Positions 8,217-17,346 of a DNA stretch of 64,000 bases are shown here, in pieces. Positions within the stretch are counted from its first letter, which is position 1; every line of letters begins with the position of its first letter. Below the pieces are notes generated by a model that saw only the letters and a program-made list of their open reading frames with translations, was not told where the DNA came from and ran no database searches. The translations under genes were made by a program, and so were the position numbers. Source of the DNA: Streptomyces sp. Ru62 (GTDB taxonomy: Bacteria > Actinomycetota > Actinomycetes > Streptomycetales > Streptomycetaceae); contig NZ_PQSU01000011.1 of the NCBI RefSeq assembly GCF_002920615.1, positions 186,001 through 250,000 of the forward strand, given 5' to 3'.

Positions 8217-8591
8217 TTGGCTGCTGAGCTGCACGTCGAGCTGGTCGCCGCCGACCGCCAGGTCTGGTCCGGCGAGGCCACCCTGGTCGTCGCGCGCACC
8301 ACGTCCGGCGACATCGGCGTCATGCCCGGTCACCAGCCGCTGCTCGGTGTGCTGGAGTCGGGCCCGGTGACCATCCGTACGAGTGAAGGCGGAACGGTCG
8401 TCGCCGCGGTGCACGGCGGTTTCATCTCGTTCGCGGACAACAAGCTGTCCCTGCTGGCCGAGATCGCCGAGCTGTCGGACGAGATCGATGTCCAGCGCAC
8501 GGAGCGGGAGCTGGAGCGTGCGAAGGCGGAGGGCGACGCCGTCGCCGAGCGCCGCGCGGACGTCCGACTGCGTGCTGCGACGGCGCGCTGA
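8217..8591 (+). CDS. atpC: F1Fo ATP synthase subunit epsilon
   Basis: Epsilon binds the foot of gamma and restrains wasteful ATP hydrolysis. The 124-residue protein shows the N-terminal beta-barrel (LHVELVAADRQVWSGEATLVVARTTSGDIGVMPGHQPLL) and a C-terminal helical hairpin rich in Glu/Arg. The start is a TTG at 8217, chosen because CGAGGAG lies 6 nt upstream and no in-frame ATG gives the conserved N-terminus. TTG starts are inefficient, so together with the upstream hairpin this suggests deliberately low epsilon synthesis. Confidence 0.96.
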   Translation: MAAELHVELVAADRQVWSGEATLVVARTTSGDIGVMPGHQPLLGVLESGPVTIRTSEGGTVVAAVHGGFISFADNKLSLLAEIAELSDEIDVQRTERELERAKAEGDAVAERRADVRLRAATAR

Positions 8592-8615
8592 ACCAGCCGC
8601 GCCACGTTGACGTCA

Positions 8616-8681
8616 CTCAGCCGCGGCCGGCCCGGAGCAATCCGGTGCCGGTCGCGGCTGAGGCAGATGTGGGTGTTTTTT
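8616..8681 (+). terminator. Terminator of the atp operon
   Basis: A long stem begins with CTCAGCCGC (8616-8624), pairing with GCGGCTGAG (8654-8662). It continues inward through GGCCGGC/GCCGGTC and a CCGG/CCGG tip, with one G-U pair and one bulge. A run of six T follows at 8676-8681, offset by 13 nt. It lies 25 nt past atpC, the natural end of the operon. Confidence 0.8.
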
Positions 8682-8740
8682 CCGTTTCATTACTCAGTCG
8701 TAGAAGCAGTTCTACCTAGGAGACGAGGAGGTCGGTGCCG

Positions 8741-9187
8741 ATGGTCCTCGCTCTGACTGTGTGCGGGATCGTGGTCGCGCTCGTGGTGGTGGGACTGTTC
8801 CTGTTCGGGCTGCGCCGCAGGCTGATCCAGCGTTCCGGCGGCACCTTCGACTGTTCGCTGCGCTGGGACCTGCCCGAGAAACCGGACACGGGCGGCAAGG
8901 GCTGGTCCTACGGCGTCGCCCGCTACAACGGCGACCGCATCGAGTGGTACCGGGTCTTCTCCTACGCCCCCCGCCCCCGCCGCGTCCTGGAGCGCGGCCA
9001 GATCGAGGTGGCCGGCCGCCGGCTGCCCGAGGGCGAGGAGGAGCTGGCGCTGCTGTCCGACGCGGTGGTACTGGCCTGTACGCACCGGGGCACGCGCCTG
9101 GAACTCGCCATGAGCGAAGACGCGCTGACCGGTTTCCTCGCGTGGCTTGAGGCAGCCCCGCCCGGTCAGCGCGTCAATGTGGCTTAG
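8741..9187 (+). CDS. DUF2550 domain membrane protein
   Basis: The 148-residue protein begins with a single membrane helix (LTVCGIVVALVVVGLFLFGL), then RRRLIQRSGGTFDCSLRW, the start of the DUF2550 domain, which forms the rest of the chain. The function of the family is unknown; it is conserved next to the atp operon in actinomycetes. I prefer the ATG at 8741 because GAGGAGG at 8725-8731 is then 9 nt away; a GTG at 8735 would leave only 3 nt. The stop is 5 nt from the stop of the convergent chitinase, so transcription units meet here. Confidence 0.88.
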   Translation: MVLALTVCGIVVALVVVGLFLFGLRRRLIQRSGGTFDCSLRWDLPEKPDTGGKGWSYGVARYNGDRIEWYRVFSYAPRPRRVLERGQIEVAGRRLPEGEEELALLSDAVVLACTHRGTRLELAMSEDALTGFLAWLEAAPPGQRVNVA

Positions 9188-9192
9188 AGCGT

Positions 9193-11013
<1,821 letters not shown>

Positions 11014-11079
11014 GCTGCGCCTCCCTCGTCATCGGGGGTGTCTGGGGCATGACTGAGCCTTCACGCCCACGGTGCTGCG

Positions 11080-11121
11080 AGGGTAGAAAGGTCTGGACCA
11101 CCCGTCAATAGGTCTGGACCA
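11080..11121 (-). promoter_or_regulatory. Chitinase promoter with two 11-bp direct repeats
   Basis: Read on the minus strand, TGGTCCAGACC occurs twice (11111-11121 and 11090-11100), exactly 21 bp apart, two helical turns. Between and after them lie a -35 TTGACG (11103-11108) and a -10 TACCCT (11080-11085) with a 17-nt spacer. Pairs of such repeats are the known mark of Streptomyces chitinase promoters and mediate chitin induction and glucose repression. Each repeat also resembles a DasR operator (TGGTCTAGACCA). Confidence 0.9.
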
Positions 11122-11138
11122 TTCCTGGACGAGCCGCG

Positions 11139-11780
11139 CTAGACCCCCAACTCGCGGGCGAGGACCGCCGCTTGCACCCGGCTGCGCAGCTCCAGCTTGG
11201 CCAGCAACCGGCTGACGTGCGTCTTCACCGTGCCCTCCGCCATGTCCAGCCGGGCCGCGATCTCCGCGTTCGACAGGCCCTCGCCGACACAGCCCAGCAC
11301 CTCCCGCTCCCGCCGGGTGAGGCCCTCCAGCACGGCCGGGTCGGCCTCCGCCTCCCGCGCCGGAGCCGCGGCGAACTCGGCGATCAGCCGCCGGGTCACG
11401 GCCGGGGCGACGATCCCCTCGCCCCGTGCGACCGTGCGCACCGCCTCCAGCAGCTCCCGCGCCTCGGTGTTCTTCAGCAGGAACCCGGCCGCGCCCGCCC
11501 GCAGCGCCCCGAAGACGTACTCGTCGAGGTCGAAGGTGGTCAGCACGAGCACGTCCGCGAGCCGCTCGGCCACGATCCGCCGGGTCGCGGACACCCCGTC
11601 GAGCCGGGGCATCTGTACGTCCATGAGTACGAGATCCGGCCCAAGCCTCCGGGTCAGCTCGACCGCCTGCTCGCCGTCCGCCGCCTCCCCGACCACCTCG
11701 ATGTCGGCCGCGCTGCGCAGGATCAGGACGAGCCCGGCGCGGACGGCGGACTGGTCCTCGGCGACCAGGACACGGATCAT
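11139..11780 (-). CDS. NarL/FixJ-family response regulator
   Basis: The 213-residue protein has a receiver domain (residues 1-120) with acidic pocket residues near AEDQ and the phospho-acceptor Asp54 in LVLMDVQMPRLDG. A LuxR-type helix-turn-helix covers about 148-208 (LTRREREVLGCVGEGLSNAEIA). Its ATG overlaps the stop of the sensor kinase upstream by 4 nt, so the two are co-translated and form one two-component system. Its target genes and signal are not evident. It ends 125 nt from the chitinase promoter start codon but is transcribed in the same direction as the chitinase, so it may read toward it. Confidence 0.93.
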   Translation of the reverse strand: MIRVLVAEDQSAVRAGLVLILRSAADIEVVGEAADGEQAVELTRRLGPDLVLMDVQMPRLDGVSATRRIVAERLADVLVLTTFDLDEYVFGALRAGAAGFLLKNTEARELLEAVRTVARGEGIVAPAVTRRLIAEFAAAPAREAEADPAVLEGLTRREREVLGCVGEGLSNAEIAARLDMAEGTVKTHVSRLLAKLELRSRVQAAVLARELGV

Positions 11781-12946
11781 GCGGGGTCTCCTTCGGTGAG
11801 CGGAAGCGTGGCGCGTACGGCCCACAGGGCGCCCTGCGGTCCGGCCTCGAACGTGCCGCCGAGCAGCGCGGCCCGCTCCCGCATCCCGGTCAGACCGGAA
11901 CCGGAGCCGGGTGCGCGCGGGTCGTCGCCCGGCCGGTAGGGGCTGGTCACCCGGATGTCCAGCCTCCCGTCCCGCTGCCGGAGCGAGACCCGGACGCGCC
12001 CCTTCGCCGCGTGCTTCAGGGCGTTGGTCAGCGACTCCTGCACGATCCGGTAGGCGGCGAGCTCCACGGGCGCCGGCACCTTGCCGTGGCCGGCGTCGAG
12101 CGTGACGTCCAGGCCGCCCGCCCGAGCCCTGTCGACCAGCGCGCCGAGCCCGTCCAGGGTGGGGGACGCGGCGGGCTCCCGGTCCCCGGAGCTGTCCCGC
12201 AGGATGCCGATCAGCCGGCGCATCTCGGCCAGCCCCTCCACGCTGTTCTCCCGGATGACGGCCAGTGCCTCCTGCGAGGTCTTCGGGTCGTCGAGGGAGA
12301 GCGCGGCCGTCGAGTGGATGGCGATGGCCGACAGATGGTTGGCGACCATGTCGTGCAACTCCCTTGCCATCCGGGCCCGTTCGGCGGTGACCGCCTGGGT
12401 GCGGTCCACCTCGGCGAGCAGCGCGGTCTGTTCGGCGCGCAGCCGGGCGGCCTCGGCGGCGTCGCGGTGGTTGCGCACCAGGGCGCCGGTGGCGGCGGGG
12501 GCCAGCGCCACCACCCCGACGCCCACACCGATCAGCAGCCCCTGCGGGTCCCGCCAGAGCGCCGCCGGCACGATCCCGCCGACGACCGTCAGCATGCCGG
12601 TGATCCACGGAATGCGGCGGGCGGAGGCCGGGGTGCCGTACAGGACGGCCGCGTACACCAGGTCGGTGTACAGCACGATGGTGACGATGCTGCCGAGGGT
12701 CACGGTGTCCAGGGCCAGCGCGGCAGTGCCGGCCACCAGCCCGACGCGCGGGCGGATGCGGCGCAGCGGCTCGCACGCGGCGGTCACCGCCAGCGGCACC
12801 AGCGGTGCCCAGGACGCGTGCCACAGCACCAGCGCGTCGGACGCCAGGCGGGGATGGATGCCGAGCGCCCACAGCAGCACCCCGCCGACCAGCCCGCCCA
12901 CGGCGATGCGCAAGTCGTCGCGGTGCGGGCGGGGGAGTGCGGGCAT
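11777..12946 (-). CDS. HisKA_3-type sensor histidine kinase
   Basis: The 389-residue kinase has four to six membrane helices in its first 150 residues, a short coiled linker, and the HisKA_3 motif ARMARELHDMVANHLSAI with His198 as phosphorylation site. A HATPase domain follows, with N-box YRIVQESLTNALKHA and G-box GSGSGLTGMRERA. It lacks an obvious extracellular sensor domain, so it may sense membrane state or a small molecule. I use the ATG at 12946 (MPALPRPH); longer alternatives upstream are Arg-rich and look non-coding. It is coupled to the response regulator by a 4-nt overlap. Confidence 0.92.
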   Translation of the reverse strand: MPALPRPHRDDLRIAVGGLVGGVLLWALGIHPRLASDALVLWHASWAPLVPLAVTAACEPLRRIRPRVGLVAGTAALALDTVTLGSIVTIVLYTDLVYAAVLYGTPASARRIPWITGMLTVVGGIVPAALWRDPQGLLIGVGVGVVALAPAATGALVRNHRDAAEAARLRAEQTALLAEVDRTQAVTAERARMARELHDMVANHLSAIAIHSTAALSLDDPKTSQEALAVIRENSVEGLAEMRRLIGILRDSSGDREPAASPTLDGLGALVDRARAGGLDVTLDAGHGKVPAPVELAAYRIVQESLTNALKHAAKGRVRVSLRQRDGRLDIRVTSPYRPGDDPRAPGSGSGLTGMRERAALLGGTFEAGPQGALWAVRATLPLTEGDPA

Positions 12947-13097
12947 GCCCCCATCCAACACGGCCCGGGGGCGGGCCGCCTGCATCCGGGGGAGGGTCCC
13001 GGAGTGCGACTTTCGCTTACCGCGGTCTCCTCTGCGCCGACGACGAAACCGGCGGCCCCGGCCGGGAGCCTGGAAGGGTGGACGAGGGGAGCGAACC

Positions 13098-13694
13098 GTG
13101 ATCGTCGGACTGATCATCGCCTGCGAGGTGGCGTTCTGGGTGCTGCTGGCGGCCGGACTGTCCTTCCGGTACCTGTTCCGGATGCCGCGCACCGGTCTGG
13201 CCCTGCTGCTGTGCGAGCCGCTCCTGGAGATCGTGCTCTTCGCCGTCACCGCGGTCGACCTGCGGAACGGCGCCGAACCGGACTGGCGGCACGGCCTCGC
13301 CGCGGTCTACATCGGCTTCACGGTCGGCCTCGGTCGCTCCACCATCAGGTGGGCGGACGCCCGGGTGGCCCACCGCTTCGCCGGCGGCCCGCCCCCGGTG
13401 CGGCCACCCAGGTACGGCACGGCCCGCGCCGTCCACGAGTGGAAGGTCGCGGCCCGCTGGATCCTGGCCTCGGCCGTCGCCCTCGCCCTGCTCCAGGGCG
13501 CGGTCTGGTACGTCGGCGACGGCGGGGACACCGGTCCGCTGCGGGCCTGGCAGCAGCGCATGCTGTGGGTGATCGGCATCAACGTGGTCATCGCGGCGAG
13601 CTACACGCTGTTCCCCAAGCGGGAGCGGAAGGGCGGCGCCGCCGAAAACTCCGTCGACACAGGGACGGGCGCCGGGACATCATCACCGCGATGA
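13098..13694 (+). CDS. Conserved multi-pass membrane protein, unknown function
   Basis: The 198-residue product begins at a GTG at 13098 behind GAGGGGAGCG. Hydrophobic segments lie at about residues 3-23 and 33-52, 65-80, 118-138 and 150-166, separated by basic loops, and the C-terminus is polar (KRERKGGAAENS). I recognise no enzyme motif. It is divergent from the sensor kinase, 151 nt away. Its stop overlaps the next ATG (ATGA), so it is in one unit with the DinB-like gene. Codon use is normal for the genome. Confidence 0.75.
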   Translation: MIVGLIIACEVAFWVLLAAGLSFRYLFRMPRTGLALLLCEPLLEIVLFAVTAVDLRNGAEPDWRHGLAAVYIGFTVGLGRSTIRWADARVAHRFAGGPPPVRPPRYGTARAVHEWKVAARWILASAVALALLQGAVWYVGDGGDTGPLRAWQQRMLWVIGINVVIAASYTLFPKRERKGGAAENSVDTGTGAGTSSPR

Positions 13695-14194
13695 CACGCA
13701 CCGACACGCCTCCCGCCTGGGACGAGCGCACCCAGCTGACCACCTTCCTCACCTACGTCCGCGCCACCGCGCGCGCCAAGTGCGAGGAACTCTCCGGCGA
13801 GGACGCCGTGAAGGCGATCCTCCCCGGCTCACCGCTGATGACCCTGAGCGGGCTGATCAACCATCTGCGCTGGGTCGAGTACTACTGGTTCCGGGTCGTC
13901 TTCCTGGGGGAGCCGGACGAGGGCCCCTGGACCGACGAGGACCCCGACCGCGAGATGCGGATCGCCGTCGACATCCCCCTGTCCCGGCTGCTCGCCGAGT
14001 ACGCCGAGGAGTCCGCCCGCCACGACGAACTCGTCGCCGCGCACGACCTGGACACCAAGGCTCAGGTGAAGCGGGGCGACGGCGATCCGGTGGACCTGCG
14101 CTGGATCCTGCTCCACCTCATCGAGGAGACGGCCCGGCACAACGGCCACATCGACATCCTGCGCGAGCAGATCGACGGCCGCACCGGCGACTAG
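13691..14194 (+). CDS. DinB/DUF664-family protein (possible mycothiol-dependent enzyme)
   Basis: The 167-residue protein fits the four-helix DinB/DUF664 fold. The metal-binding histidine pattern is visible: NHLRWVEYYWF (first His) and the late HLIEETARHNGHIDILREQIDG (further His residues). Actinomycete members include mycothiol S-transferases, so a thiol-transfer or detoxification role is possible but not shown. The ATG overlaps the previous stop. It converges on the cobalamin adenosyltransferase gene with only 10 nt between the stops. Confidence 0.85.
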   Translation: MTRTDTPPAWDERTQLTTFLTYVRATARAKCEELSGEDAVKAILPGSPLMTLSGLINHLRWVEYYWFRVVFLGEPDEGPWTDEDPDREMRIAVDIPLSRLLAEYAEESARHDELVAAHDLDTKAQVKRGDGDPVDLRWILLHLIEETARHNGHIDILREQIDGRTGD

Positions 14195-14204
14195 ACCAGC
14201 GGGG

Positions 14205-14777
14205 CTAGCGCTCCCCGCCCGGCACCCACAGCACGTCCCCGGTTTCCCGGTTGGCGCTGCGGGCCAGGATGAACAGCAGGTCGGAGAGGCGGTTCAGGTA
14301 GGTCGCGGTGAGCGGGTTCATCGTCTCGCCGTGCACCTCCAGGGCCGCCCAGGTGGAGCGCTCGGCCCGGCGTACGACCGTGCACGCCTGGTGCAGCAGG
14401 GCCGCGCCCGGGGTGCCGCCCGGCAGGATGAAGGAGCGCAGCTTCTCCAGCCGCTCGTTGAAGCGGTCGCAGTCCGCCTCCAGCCGGTCGATGTAGAACT
14501 GCTCCACCCTGAGCGGCGGGAACTCCGGGTTCTCCACCACCGGCGTCGACAGGTCCGCGCCGACGTCGAACAGGTCGTTCTGGACGCGGATGAGGACCGT
14601 GACGATCTCCTCGTCCAGGCCGCCCAGCGCGATGGCGCTGCCGATCACCGCGTTGGCCTCGTTGGCGTCCGCGTAGGCGGAGATCCTGAGGTCCGTCTTG
14701 GGCACCCGGCTCATGTCGCCGAGGCTGGTGGTGCCCCGGTCGCCGGTCCTCGTGTAGATGCGTGTCAGGTTGACCAT
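14205..14777 (-). CDS. PduO-type cob(I)alamin adenosyltransferase
   Basis: This enzyme attaches the 5'-deoxyadenosyl group of ATP to cob(I)alamin. The 190-residue protein has the N-terminal ATP-binding signature TRTGDRGTTSLGDMSRVPKTD and the helical-bundle motifs ADANEANAVIGSA and LRSFILPGGTPGAALLHQACTVVRRAER typical of PduO/MMAB enzymes. It would supply adenosylcobalamin to isobutyryl-CoA mutase encoded at 44.4 kb and to any methylmalonyl-CoA mutase elsewhere. It is a single gene transcribed away from the broken permease locus upstream. Confidence 0.94.
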   Translation of the reverse strand: MVNLTRIYTRTGDRGTTSLGDMSRVPKTDLRISAYADANEANAVIGSAIALGGLDEEIVTVLIRVQNDLFDVGADLSTPVVENPEFPPLRVEQFYIDRLEADCDRFNERLEKLRSFILPGGTPGAALLHQACTVVRRAERSTWAALEVHGETMNPLTATYLNRLSDLLFILARSANRETGDVLWVPGGER

Positions 14778-14790
14778 GCGGCCAGCGTAG

Positions 14791-15431
14791 TTACGCCCCG
14801 GCCGTCCGGAACACCCGTGTGCCCGCCGTCACGGCCGCTACGGCGAAGCCGACGGCGACCAGGACGCCGTAGAGCATGTGCGCGCTCGTGTACTCGCCGA
14901 CGTACGCGTCCCGGACGGCGTCCACCAGATAGCGGAACGGGACGAAGTGCGACAGCACGTCCAGCCAGGCGGGCGCGAGGGTCATCGGGAGCATCAGGCC
15001 GGACAGCAGCATCGACGGCATCGACACCATGTTGATCAGCGGGCCGAACTCCTGCGGGCTGCGGACCTTCATGCCGAGCGCGTACGACAGCGACGCGAGC
15101 GAGACGGTGAGCAGGGCGACGAAGGCGAAGCCGATCAGGATGCCGGCCAGCGGCGCGCGCAGGCCCATCACCAGCGCGGCCAGCACCAGCAGCACCGCCT
15201 GGAAGACGAACACCGTGGCGTCCCGCAGTACCCGGCCGAGCAGCAGGGCGAGCCGGCTGACCGGCGTCACCCGCATCCGCTCCACCACCCCCTGCCCCTT
15301 CTCCATGATGACCGTGAACCCGGCGAACAGGGCGCCGAACAGGCCGAGCTGGAGCAGTAGTCCGGGGACCAGCACCTGCCAGGAGCTGCCCTGTCCGCCC
15401 AGGGGCAGACCGGTGAGCAGGGGGCCCCATA
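14791..15431 (-). pseudogene. 5'-truncated ABC-2 type permease
   Basis: The reading frame encodes the ABC-2 transport permease domain from about LLTGLPLGGQGSSWQVLVPGL onward, through ERMRVTPVSRLALLLGR to the end, with five membrane segments. The usual N-terminal cytoplasmic stretch and first membrane helix are absent. Upstream of about 15430 the sequence switches to an unrelated DUF5753-type coding remnant in another frame. No ATP-binding partner gene is nearby and no ribosome site precedes an in-frame start; the first in-frame GTG (15375) lies inside the conserved region. I read it as a drug-exporter permease inactivated by a deletion that fused two loci. Confidence 0.75.
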
Positions 15432-15542
15432 GGTGTCCGTCTGCAACAGACGGGGCAGGATGCTCACGGGGTACTGCCAGAGACTCACCGCCTCCGCCTC
15501 CGGCGTCATGTACCGCCGGTACTGCTCCTTGAACTGGGGCAC
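15429..15542 (-). pseudogene. Remnant of a DUF5753 (Scr1-type) HTH regulator
   Basis: The translated fragment PEAEAVSLWQYPVSILPRLLQTDTYG matches the start of the DUF5753 domain (family pattern: LE-EA-S-R-Y---VPGLLQT--YARA) found after the helix-turn-helix in Streptomyces XRE-family regulators. Only about 38 residues remain; the DNA-binding part and the rest of the domain are missing, and the frame runs directly into the truncated permease. It is a decayed relic, the first of two such relics in the window. Confidence 0.65.
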
Positions 15543-15792
15543 CCCCTTCGTGGTCGCCGTGTGACGGTCCGGACGCAGAGCGTGTCGGCGCGCACGGGAC
15601 CGCGGTGCCGGAAGGAGCCGCGCCGTACCGGTACGGGTTGACGCCCGCTCACCCGCCGCCGCCCCGTACCCCTGCCGGTGTGATCTCCGTCAAATGGGAC
15701 GTGACGCGCGTTACTTACCGGTCACACAGCGGCGCCGGAGCGCTATGGTCCGCCGAGAGGCAGACCTTTCACCGCGTTCATAGGGAGTCGGA

Positions 15793-16641
15793 GTGGCACG
15801 GAAGCTCGCCGTCATCGGGGCCGGTCTCATGGGTTCCGGCATCGCCCAGGTCGCCGCGCAGGCGGGCTGGGACGTCGTCCTGCGTGACGTCACCGACGAG
15901 GCGCTGAAGCGCGGCACCGACGGCATCAAGGCCTCGTACGACAAGTTCGTCGGCAAGGGCAAGCTGGCGGCCGAGGACGCCGAGGCCGCCCTCGCGCGCA
16001 TCACCCCGACCACCGACCTGGACGCCGCCGCCGAGGCCGACGTCGTGGTGGAGGCCGTCTTCGAGAAGCTGGAGGTCAAGCACGAGATCTTCCGCGCGCT
16101 CGACAAGCTCGTGCGCGAGGACGCCGTGCTCGCCTCCAACACCTCCGCCATCCCGATCACCAAGATCGCGGCGGCCACCGAGCGCCCCGAGCGGGTCGTC
16201 GGCGTGCACTTCTTCTCGCCGGTGCCGATGATGCAGCTCGTCGAGCTGGTCCGCGGCTACAAGACGAGTGACGAAACCCTCGCGACCGCGCGGGAGTTCG
16301 CCGAGTCCGTCGGCAAGACCTGCATCGTCGTCAACCGGGACGTCGCCGGCTTCGTCACCACCCGGCTCATCTCCGCCCTCGTGGTCGAGGCGACCAAGCT
16401 CTACGAGTCCGGCGTCGCCACCGCCGAGGACATCGACCTCGCCTGCAAGCTGGGCTTCGGCCACGCCATGGGCCCGCTCGCCACCGCCGACCTCACCGGC
16501 GTGGACATCCTGCTGCACGCCACGAGCAACATCTACACCGAGTCCCAGGACGAGAAGTTCGCCCCGCCGGAGCTGATGCGCCGGATGGTGGATGCCGGTG
16601 ACATCGGCCGCAAGAGCGGGCAGGGCTTCTACAAGTACTGA
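15793..16641 (+). CDS. 3-hydroxybutyryl-CoA dehydrogenase
   Basis: This enzyme interconverts acetoacetyl-CoA and 3-hydroxybutyryl-CoA using a nicotinamide cofactor. The 282-residue protein starts with the dinucleotide-binding motif VIGAGLMGSGIAQVAAQAG. It carries the catalytic His in GVHFFSPVPMMQLVEL and the C-terminal dimerisation domain with CIVVNRDVAGFVTTRL and GFGHAMGPLATADLTGVDILL. The start is a GTG at 15793. Together with the acetyl-CoA acetyltransferase at 35 kb it would feed the ethylmalonyl-CoA/butyryl-CoA route. A clear terminator follows at 16663-16690. Confidence 0.95.
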   Translation: MARKLAVIGAGLMGSGIAQVAAQAGWDVVLRDVTDEALKRGTDGIKASYDKFVGKGKLAAEDAEAALARITPTTDLDAAAEADVVVEAVFEKLEVKHEIFRALDKLVREDAVLASNTSAIPITKIAAATERPERVVGVHFFSPVPMMQLVELVRGYKTSDETLATAREFAESVGKTCIVVNRDVAGFVTTRLISALVVEATKLYESGVATAEDIDLACKLGFGHAMGPLATADLTGVDILLHATSNIYTESQDEKFAPPELMRRMVDAGDIGRKSGQGFYKY

Positions 16642-16662
16642 GTCAACCCGCCCACGCACAAC

Positions 16663-16690
16663 CACCCCGGGAGTGTCACTCCCCGGGGTG
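16663..16690 (+). terminator. Hairpin terminator after hydroxybutyryl-CoA dehydrogenase
   Basis: CACCCCGGGAGT (16663-16674) pairs with ACTCCC-C-GGGGTG (16678-16690) across a 3-nt GTC loop, with one bulged C. It lies 22 nt after the stop codon. No long T-run follows, as is common in high-G+C genomes. Confidence 0.75.
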
Positions 16691-16799
16691 AATTCGGTAT
16701 CGGTTCGCTTACAAGCAGCAACCGCACCGCCACCCGAACAGTCAGACGTTGCACAGCACCGTCACCGAGTACGCCAACCGCACTCAACGGGGAGCGCAT

Positions 16800-17123
16800 A
16801 TGTACATCAGGGGCGACCACGCCGAGCTGGTCGTCGGGGGCCGCCTCGACGTCCGCAGCGCGGCGGACGCCCGTACGGCCCTGCACTCGGCCGTCGACAC
16901 CGGAGTCGGCGACCTGGTGCTCGACCTGTCCGAACTGGACTCCTGGGACGCCACCGGACTCGGGGTGATCATGGGTGCCCACCGGCGGGCCGGCCGTTGC
17001 GGGCGCCGTCTGGTGCTGCGGGGCGTGCCCCCGCAGATGCAGCGTCTGCTGGTGGCGACCCGGCTGCACCGCATCCTCGCCATCGAGGGCGGCATCGGGG
17101 TGGAGTCGCTGCCCCGGGTGTGA
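16800..17123 (+). CDS. STAS-domain protein (anti-sigma factor antagonist-like)
   Basis: The 107-residue protein is one STAS domain. Such proteins bind anti-sigma kinases and are switched off by phosphorylation of a Ser/Thr in the motif D-S/T-x-G. Here the loop reads LDSWDATGLGVIMGA, so the acceptor position is Thr52 rather than the common Ser. The start ATG at 16800 follows ACGGGGAGCGC; an in-frame TTG at 16749 would add 17 residues. No partner kinase gene is adjacent, so its sigma pathway is unknown. The C-terminus (PPQMQRLLVATRLHRILAIEGGIGVESLP) is strongly basic and hydrophobic. Confidence 0.88.
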   Translation: MYIRGDHAELVVGGRLDVRSAADARTALHSAVDTGVGDLVLDLSELDSWDATGLGVIMGAHRRAGRCGRRLVLRGVPPQMQRLLVATRLHRILAIEGGIGVESLPRV

Positions 17124-17346
17124 CGTACGGGGAGCGAGGCACGCAATCCTCACAAGACCGTGACGTCTCGGACCGCACGGCACCCCGCCCTGTCGGCGAC
17201 ACTGGGGAAAGGTTTAGGGTGCGGTCGCCCGCCGCCTCGCAACCCTCGACCGAGCGGGCCCGGACCAGAAGCGACAGCGCGGTGTGCGACAAGGCCGGGA
17301 GGGGCCGCAAACACGGGCACACGACGCTTTTGGGGGGCTTGAACCC

